Assembly (NCBI GenBank): GCA_008933995.1
Contig: WARS01000036.1
Location: 5,990,419 to 6,054,418, forward strand
Origin: Datnioides undecimradiatus
Lineage: Eukaryota > Chordata > Actinopteri > Lobotiformes > Datnioididae
Length of the DNA: 64,000 bases
Direction: 5' to 3'
The translations under genes and the position numbers were made by a program. A model generated the notes under the pieces. That model saw only the letters and a program-made list of their open reading frames with translations. It was not told where the DNA came from and did no database searches. Shown piece after piece: positions 40,401 to 49,400 of this stretch (its first letter is position 1; each line of letters opens with the position of its first letter).

Positions 40401-43400
40401 CAGTGACAGATGAGTGTATAATATCATGAAGGAGGGGTGACAGGGTTCAGATGAGGGTTAAAAAGGGCAGCGTTTGAGGTGATGGGCATGGTGAACTATT
40501 GTTCATCTTACTCATCTCTTTAACCCCATGGTAAAGAAATAGATATATGGTTTGTGTTCAACAAGAAATAACACAGTTATAGTCTGTCCTGTTCTGCCGC
40601 AGCTCATCAAAACATATTCAAAAACATAAGTGCATTGAACCTATGGCTCTGTCTAAATATGGTGCAGTAAAGCATCACTGCTGATTGTTATCACAATGTT
40701 ATGTCTACCGACACAGACACAGACACAGAGCTTCAAACTCCTCTGTGATTTACAGACTCTATGCTTTTTTCTCCTCCTAACAGACATGAGGTGAAACTTC
40801 ACAGCTAACTCGACACAACATTTCGCAACAACAACAGCAAATACAATGTTTTTCCCTGCTTCCTGACAGAAGGTGAGAGCAAAGGTACAGAGCAAGTGAA
40901 CTCAAACAGAAGAGGGCAGATAAATGATGTAGTGCTTAAATAACAGAACGTAACTGTATGGGGGGTACCTTTCCATAAAAACAACCGCTGTTAAAACAGT
41001 TTGATGAAAGACAGTGACAAGGAAAACAATCATTTTATGATAGACGCACAAACATGTGAGAGAACGTGATAAAACACCCGACACCTACCGTACAGCCAGT
41101 GACAGCTGCGAGAAAATCTGTAGTATCTTTCCACCTCCTCCAGAGAGATCCGCACAGGACCCCCACTGTCTTCTATGGGCCACAAACACACATCCAATCC
41201 TTCCTCTGACTCTTCCTCTTCAGTTTGACCATCCACCTGTACTGCTTCAGTCTTTCCATCCTCCACTGTCCCCGAATCAGCCTCCATCTCACCTTCCTGT
41301 TGAGTTTGACTCCCTCCATCTCCACCAGGACTTACTTTTCCATCTCTTTGCTCACCACCAGCAAAAATAGAATCTCCTTGTCCTGTAACCTCAAACCACT
41401 CTAACTCCTCTGTGTCTGAGCTTACGCTCACCTGTCCTGCTAAACTCGGCTCTGAGTTGGCCTCCATGCAGAAGCCGGAGTCTAGCTCAACCTCAACATC
41501 CTCCTCCATTACAAATCCTGAGTCTGCCTTCTCCTCTCCTCCCATGCTGCTGTTCAAGTCCACTTCTTGTTCACTAATCTTCTGCAACACTTGTTCCATG
41601 CAGCTTCACAAAAGTTATCATCGTAACAGTCTCCCTCTCATTCTGACTCCACCTTTCACCAGGCGCCACATTCAGTGTCTCACTCTCTGTCAGGCTGCAG
41701 GTGCTCTACAGCCCGCAGGACGTCACTCAGTAACTGTGCGGACTTCCTATTGCAACCTCGGGTTACCTTCCCTGTAGACAAAAGCTACAGTGTAGCACTC
41801 TACCCCACCCTCCCTGCTCACCCTGCTACCTTTATCCCTCCCCTAAAAGGACAATTACCTAACCCCTCCCAGTTGAATAGCAGAACCTCCAACCTGCTAA
41901 TGTATGACTTAGTCTGACCTCTAAACAGGATCCAGTTTTGACTCTGTAAGACTAGACAGAAACAAAAAGTCATGTATGCTAAGTTATGTCATGCCATGTT
42001 GTGTCACAGTGGTTATGTAGGAGCTGCAGCTCCCCGCCTTTTGCCCAGTGCTCATTTACCTACACCAACAAAACTCTTTTCCACCTTATCTCAGGAGATG
42101 TGGACCAAAAGTACAAAGCCTCCATTCTGACCAGCCCATTCAAACACTACACTGAATCCCCATTTAACTATTCACAGACTATATCCATTCAAAGCCCCTA
42201 TTCTTGGTTATACCACTCAAAAGACTCCATTCTTACAAACTCACTGAAAGACTCAATTCTAATGAGACCTCTCAAAGAAAGACACTGTTTCTTAACAGAA
42301 TGTGGCAATTTAGATTCCATTTCAGTGAGTTGTATAAGAGATATAACTCAGCCAAAACAAGCTAATAGACACCATTCTGTTTGCTAATTCAGCTATTATA
42401 CAAGTTCAGCGTGCTAAAAGGTTTAGGCAAGAGATATTGATTGTGTTAAGTGTGTTTACACGTATGCTTACATGCTGTGTGTGGGTGGAGCGTCATGTTT
42501 AACACATGTTTGCTCTATGACCAAGGGCATGCACAGGGTTATCAGTGTCATAAACCTTGAGAGATAAACAGGAGAGGCATTAAGTTGCCAAAATGTGCAG
42601 CTCAAAGTGAACAAGAGGCTCAAACAAAGGGACAGAACGGTGACCAACTCACAGTCTGAGTCTACTTTAGAGACAGTAATTCACTGTGAGCAGGTACTGC
42701 AGCACTGAGATCAACTACTGCATCAAATACACTTTCCCTCAAGCTCAGAAATCAAAAATCAATCAAAAAGCCAGAAAAAGATATTTTTAAATTAAATGAT
42801 GAAATGAGATATAGCTCATTGTAACACATAACCCTTTTATTGATATCCTTGTTTTCTCCTTGTTAAAGGCACTGCGTACTGTATATTATATATTACTACG
42901 ACTACTAATGATATAAGTGGATGTGGAGCTAGAAAGAAGTGACTACACCTCTGGGGCCCACTCTTCACCTCTGTTTACGTATAGGAGACTGAGTCGTGGA
43001 TGGCCAAGTTGTATTGTGGGTAATATAGGTTTTTAAAAAGGAAGATGTAGAAATTAAAAATAAAATTTTTATCTGCAACATCAATTATTGATCATATTTT
43101 TCAAAAAGGCCTTTATGATGGCAAGAATGTCACAATCGGTATTTGATAGGTTCTAAGTGCTAAATCTCTCAAAGGTACGTTTTCCTCACTGCCAAAGCCA
43201 ACATCATCATCATGTGATCCCTCACTGGCTTCCCACCCACAAACATTGTCCCCAAATCACAAATGCCTAAATGCAACAGAGGAGTGTTCCTCTTCAAAGA
43301 CAGACAGACAGACAATAGATGTCATACAGAGGGCACAGAAGTTTTTGCATGAATGTGTTAAAAAAAAAAGCAAGCAGTAGACAAAAACTATTCTAAAAAA

Positions 43401-46400
43401 GGTGAAAAATATACCTTTCTCCCAAATTTTCCTGCAATACCAGTGCCCACTGGCCTCAGCCTTTAAAACCAAACATCCACTAGATCAACAACATAGTTCT
43501 CCTCTTGTATGGATTCACCTCATGGCTAATGACTTCAACAGAGCTGGGACAAAATGAGAGCTTAAACAGAAACCACACAGCTGGAGGTACAGACAAACAT
43601 AGCACACAAGAACAACGCGCATTTATGTCCAATACATGTTTGCCAGCACATATGCGTATACTGCACATATATACAGACACTCCATAAGTGCCTGGCACAA
43701 CAATACATTCTGAGCAGTGACATTCATCCGGGCACAGAGCAAACATAAATATCTGAGGACAACCTTGGGAAAAAATGAGGCAGCTTCACTAAAATGAGAA
43801 AAGGTAAGGTCTTCACATGCTTTGTGTCAGCAAGCTTTAGGGAAACAGCTTACACACTCACAAAGAGACAAACTCAGCTTTTTGTAGACAGAAAAATACA
43901 CAAGCACTCTTCCCTCACACAGAGAGAAAAATACCATGTATACATCTCCTGACTCACGTGGCTTAAGAGGAACCATTGGCATCCCACTGTCCCATTGAGA
44001 AGCTCTCCTCCTGGTTCTCCTCACCATGCTTTTCTCCCTGCGTGTTAGTGAGACCTGGGAAAGTCCTTTTCTATGCAGAGGCACAAACCAAGGTCTCAAA
44101 GTGGTAACACTCTGCTTGAAAGGACACCAACTTGAAAACTCAGCAGCTTTTATCAGCAGCTCCCACTCCTTTGCACCAGCTCGTCTGCTGCTGAGGTGCT
44201 GCGTGCTGCAGTTCTCTTCATTTGCTGAAGAATCTGCTCCTGCCACGGAAAAATATCGGTGCAGCTGCAGAGATCTGTGCGTTGGAAACTGAATCGACTG
44301 TTTAGGCTGCGCAGTCACGCACTCGCACAGACACAAACTGTTATACACACAAAGACACAGAAACAGCCCAGTGGGGAGCAAGGGAAGCCCACAGGAAACA
44401 CTGTGTGAGGCTCTGGGCATGATGCCCCACAGAACTCTGGCCAGAGCTTCAATCAGAAACATAACTCACACACACACGCGCACACACACACACACACAAA
44501 CACACACACAGCATGTAGTTTTACGAACACTGGAAAGTTATACGTAAGCATGCTGAGTGCACAGAAACATTCATACCAGCACACACACTGTCTCCCTTCC
44601 TCTGTTGGTCTTACCATCCCATTCTCTCCAGGAGTTCTTGCGGCTGCCAGGGCTAAAAGGAAAAGGAGATCCAGAGATGTCCAGGTTCTGGATCAGATGA
44701 CTAAGTCGGTTCATCATCCGGTACGACGCCTCACCGCCCTCCCGCAAAAACTCATGCAGAGACATGAGTGCTGGCTGCTGGTTTCACACACTCAATCAAA
44801 CTCTGTCATCCAGAGAGACCCCTTGCTGCACCTGCAAAGCTCCGCTGCACACTCTAATAAACTCCAAAGCGCAGCTTCCAGTTGCAGGCATAGGAAGGAC
44901 CGTCTTTGTTGCAATAAGTCAGGTCACTCGAAAAAACAAGAGAAGATACTCTCAAACGCATCCTGTGAGTGTATGTCTGCACTGGCTACATATAAGCCCA
45001 GTGTCCTCTGCAGAGCCACATTGGGGACTTGATGAAAAAGCAAAGTGCAATGCTGGCAGAACAAAAAAAAAAAAAAAAAAAAAAGCTGAGTCACTGTCTG
45101 CACAAACTCTGAAAGAATCACTGGAGGTGAGAATGGGCCCAGCTCTGCTCTGCACACACACTCTCACTCTAATGTGCACTCGTACCTCCTTGCAAGTGCA
45201 ACTATTGACAGCTCAGAGTGGCATAGGTTTCTAAGGAAGGACAAGAGGGGAGGAGGGTGCTGAGGGGGGCAGGAGCAGAGGGCAGCCGCTAGAGCACAAA
45301 TCCCCTTCTGCTGCTTAGGCTAATTATATTCCTCTATTCCTCAACTAATCTGCCTTTTCTTTCCCTCTTTCTATCTTCCAAGGTTCTTCCATGTATTCAT
45401 TCCTGGTGAACCAGGAAAGAGGGCAAAAGCATAAAAACTGCAAAACTGAAATACTGCAACACTTTGTGGCGTTTGTGTGAACATAGACAACTCAGGGTGT
45501 GTTGATGCTCCATATGTTATCCGCAACCGAGGTGGAGGAGCAAACGAAGAGGGTCGTCTTTGATGGGAGAAAGAAGGAATGTTTCTGGCAGGCTTTTAAA
45601 TGTGTGTGTTTATGTGTGTCAGTGTGAGTTTGGTCTCGTTTGTGTGGTTAAAGCTGGCAAGCATAAGGCAGCTTGCAGTTTATAGGCTTAGAATAGAGAT
45701 GGGAGAGGAGCTGCACTCTCACACATACTGATGAGGAGGCTGAGACACACAACATCAGCCATCTACCCGCAACCCTCCATCTCTCTGTGATCCCCTCCTC
45801 CCCCTGTTAATCAGGTCTGATCCCTCCTATGAGGCATCTCCCACCTCTTGTATGTTTCATGCATTGTCCTTTATTGACTTTTGCTTTGTAGTCCATCACA
45901 AATCATAAAACAACAAAACTAAAGCTATGCTAGTGACTCTATCAGGTGCTCTGAGCTAAATGCTAACGTCAGCACAACAGGTTTGCTACATAAGCATATT
46001 GTTTCTCTCGACAAATATCATGATAGCAAATGAAAAACCTGGTGTTTATAAGAATTTAAGGCAAAACATTTCAAATAAGGCTTTCAAATTCCTCAGTAAC
46101 CACTTAAAATGTATAATATTTTGTTTGATAGGAACATCTCAATATATTGTCATTAACAAAGTAAAGTGAATATAATATTATCCAAGCACTTTTGCTGGCT
46201 CTGGCTACTTGCGTCTGATCACAGCTGACTACCTGCAGACTAATGGTGACCTGCTGGATCCATCTGGCTATACACCTGCTCTGCCTTCAGGGATGAACGA
46301 CACAGCTAACTTAAGCAGGCTGAATGAACCCCTGACCTCAAGCTAGCAAGGAACCTGACACCCACATTATGTTAACAATACTTCTTACATACAGTATATC

Positions 46401-49400
46401 TGATCTAGAAACCTTTCTTGTTTTGCTTTCCATCAATTAATAAATAAATAAATTAATAAAGTGAATCTTCTTCTTCTTCTAAAACAGTGCAACAGTGAGG
46501 AGACTGATCAATAACAAATGACTGAGATTGAATAGTAACCATGAACTCGTGAGACAGCTTAGCTGCCTGGAGCTCAGACGCTTTTAGAAACCTCAGCTCC
46601 TGGCTCAGCAGCAAGTACACCACTAGACAGTCTCTCGCACAATGCGGAGAGGTGTGAATACATATTAGCCATACTCAGCACATAGAAACCTCTAGCCACA
46701 ACATATAATCTGTCACTATTACTGCATGACAAATAAACAGCCCCGCAAGCATGACGGACAGCAGATGAACACAATCCTGCTGGAAAAGCTGAGACCTGTG
46801 ACTCACTGAACTGGATGTGTCCCTTTAAATCAACTAGAAGTAGGTCAACTGCCCAGTTAGAGAGTCGAAGAGAGTTTGTCTGTGATTACAGCTGCAAGTA
46901 ACAATTTTCATAACTTACTGATCTTCTGCTGTTTTTATTTATAGGTTATGAGGGTTTAACCTCCATCATATTTTAAGGGAGTGGCTGGCAATGTTTTCTT
47001 TCTTTGTCCACGCTGAAATAATACAGCAATTATCAGATCAATTGCGATGACATTTTGTGCAGATATTCATGGCTCTATGAGGATGAACCATTACCATATG
47101 ATTGGCATTTGTGGTTTTGAGTGAAATGCCTATCGAAGAGTTTGCTAGCTATGACTACACTTCAATGTTTATTGCCCATTTTTTAAATGATAGCATGCTA
47201 ACAGGGTAAACTAATACTGTGAATATGGTTAAAACCAGCAGAAAACCAGAGTTATTTATTGATATGAAATGAAAAAACAGGCTACACGTTTCAATTCAGC
47301 ACATGAGATGTGATAAGCTGCTCTGCCCACTCACTGCTGACTGACTGGCTACACTGATAGATGGCTGGAAGGGATAAAAAAAAGAAAATTGAACACGAAT
47401 AGATGTTCCTGATTTTATATCAGTTTAAGATTACTTCACATGCGGTTATGTTCACAGCAGATACAGCTGAAGACCAGCAGCTAATACAAGAGGCAAGGTG
47501 TATTACAGTTTCTTTGTCTATGGGGGAAAAGGAAGACGACAGGGGATTGTTTTCTACAATTTATAACAGAATAGCTCCTTTTCAACGCAGGAGAGGAGAG
47601 CAGTTTGTCAGATTAGACAATGCTAACTCTTGTTCATCCTCAGTTGATTTTGTTTCCCTGAATTTCTCTTTTCCTCGCTCTCTCTTCCTCTCTGCTGTCT
47701 TCTGTGATCAGTGTTAGAGTCTTTCCTCTGAGCCGAATACTGCTCTCATCCTCCTGCCACAGCACATTTCTGTCACATTTCCCTATAAACAGAGTGCTAG
47801 TGATGATTGCATTTCTGCAAATGTTTGGTATAATGTCACACACTTACTGCCTGCATGTATAAAAACAAAAACAAAGTGTCATCATTTTCATTTAATTTTG
47901 TTTTCACGTCTGGAGTCGAGAGATGCAGCTCATAATTCTCTTTCAGAGCTGTAGTTTGTTCGGTTTAATGTCTCTACCTTGGCCACAGCCACAGGCCCTC
48001 CTCATTCAAATCCACCCACTCACTACTTTCACCATCTCTGGTGCTAAGTAGGAAGATGGAGCGAGAGCCCACTCTGCTCTATTAATGACTCTAGCCTCAC
48101 CATCATAGAAAATTCAAGAATTATACAAATGTATAATCCAGTTTGTTAACTGTAAGCTCATTTCCTTGACATTCTCACTCTCTCTCTTTGACACACACCC
48201 TGCAGCTGTACATACACAGTTGCGACAGATACAGCTCAAATGAAACAAACTGCAATACAACATGACAAAATGAGCAGCTGTGGCTTCTCTAAACGAGATC
48301 AGCATCACTGACCACCAATGAAACAACATGAACACAACATGAAATGAAAAGTGTACGGTGCAAAACTGTGCTGTGTGTGCGTGTGGGTGCATTCATGCAT
48401 GTGGGAGTAGCAGTGTGCTAGCAATGGGTGGAAATAGGGAGATCTCTATAAATGGATCAAAAGAGAAGAGAAGCAATCATCACAAATATGGATCAGTCAA
48501 TCATATTAGTGGCATTAGTTTGGACAAAGGAGAAGCATTTGTCCTTCAGTCAGTTGCAATAAACGACAAGGCTGCAGGATCACGACATCACATCGACTGT
48601 CTGGAGAAGGTTTTCTCATGCCAGCTAGAAAGGACTCTAAAATAGCTTTCTTTTCCATGAGTGTGTAATGAATTTGCACTGCAGTCAGAAATGAGGGGCC
48701 TAAAATGTTTCCCTGCAGCAGCTTTGATTATTCATAGAAAATATGAAAGGCCATGAGCATACACAGTGGAGCTCTGAACAAAACACAATAACACAGAGCT
48801 GCAAGCAGAAAATCGAAGAAGTGATGTGGCTACCCGAGGTGGCAAGTCCATGTTAAATGATCAGTGGAGGGCAACAGTAGGGAATAAGACCATACATTTA
48901 CATATATAGGTCATCCTCTGATCACACAAATCCTCTAAGTGCTTAGGGTGGGGTACTGAGGAGGTACAGTATTGTATCACAGCTCGAATGATCTTGTCTA
49001 CTGTGTTTTCACATATATTGAAGACATCAATGTATAGATTACACAGCAGATTTAACATAAAATCAAAATCTGAGTGCATAACAAATCATTTCAGCTCTTG
49101 TGTCACAACACCACAGTCTACCTTTCTCCTACTGGATCAAATAATATGGGTCAATATGAAATTCTTCGCAGCAAGCATAAACTGTATAAGCAGGTCTTGT
49201 AACAAAAACACAGCTTATTGGCCAAACGCCTGTCTGGCTTGAGGCAGGAACAGCTTGAACAGCAGCACATTAAACCTGGAGTGATTTTCTGCAGAAATAA
49301 AGATTTGTAGCTCACTGAGATGATCATCCTGCATTTTACTCCACCTTTATTTGTCCTAAATTCAACCAGGCAACAAATACTATATTAGCTTTTGTCGTGA

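Larger units (their letters stand above)
34957..41088 (-). other. mcf2l intron between proximal start exon 1e and the shared exon, 6.1 kb
   Basis: I found no further phase-1 start exon here. It holds a pair of related direct repeats (one just outside in the next intron), CA runs at 35810-35830 and a (TC)n(CA)n tract at 37441-37477. Open frames present are short and unrecognised. Confidence 0.65.

Noticed and set aside
41412-41777. 121-codon open frame on the + strand
   Set aside because: It is the shadow of the acidic exon 1e on the other strand.
41986-42387. 133-codon open frame on the + strand
   Set aside because: It runs through a 27-bp minisatellite, which keeps the frame open by periodicity; no homology or splice support.
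44550-45032. 160-codon open frame on the + strand
   Set aside because: It is antisense to mcf2l start exon 1c and its promoter; the composition is not protein-like and it has no recognisable domain.
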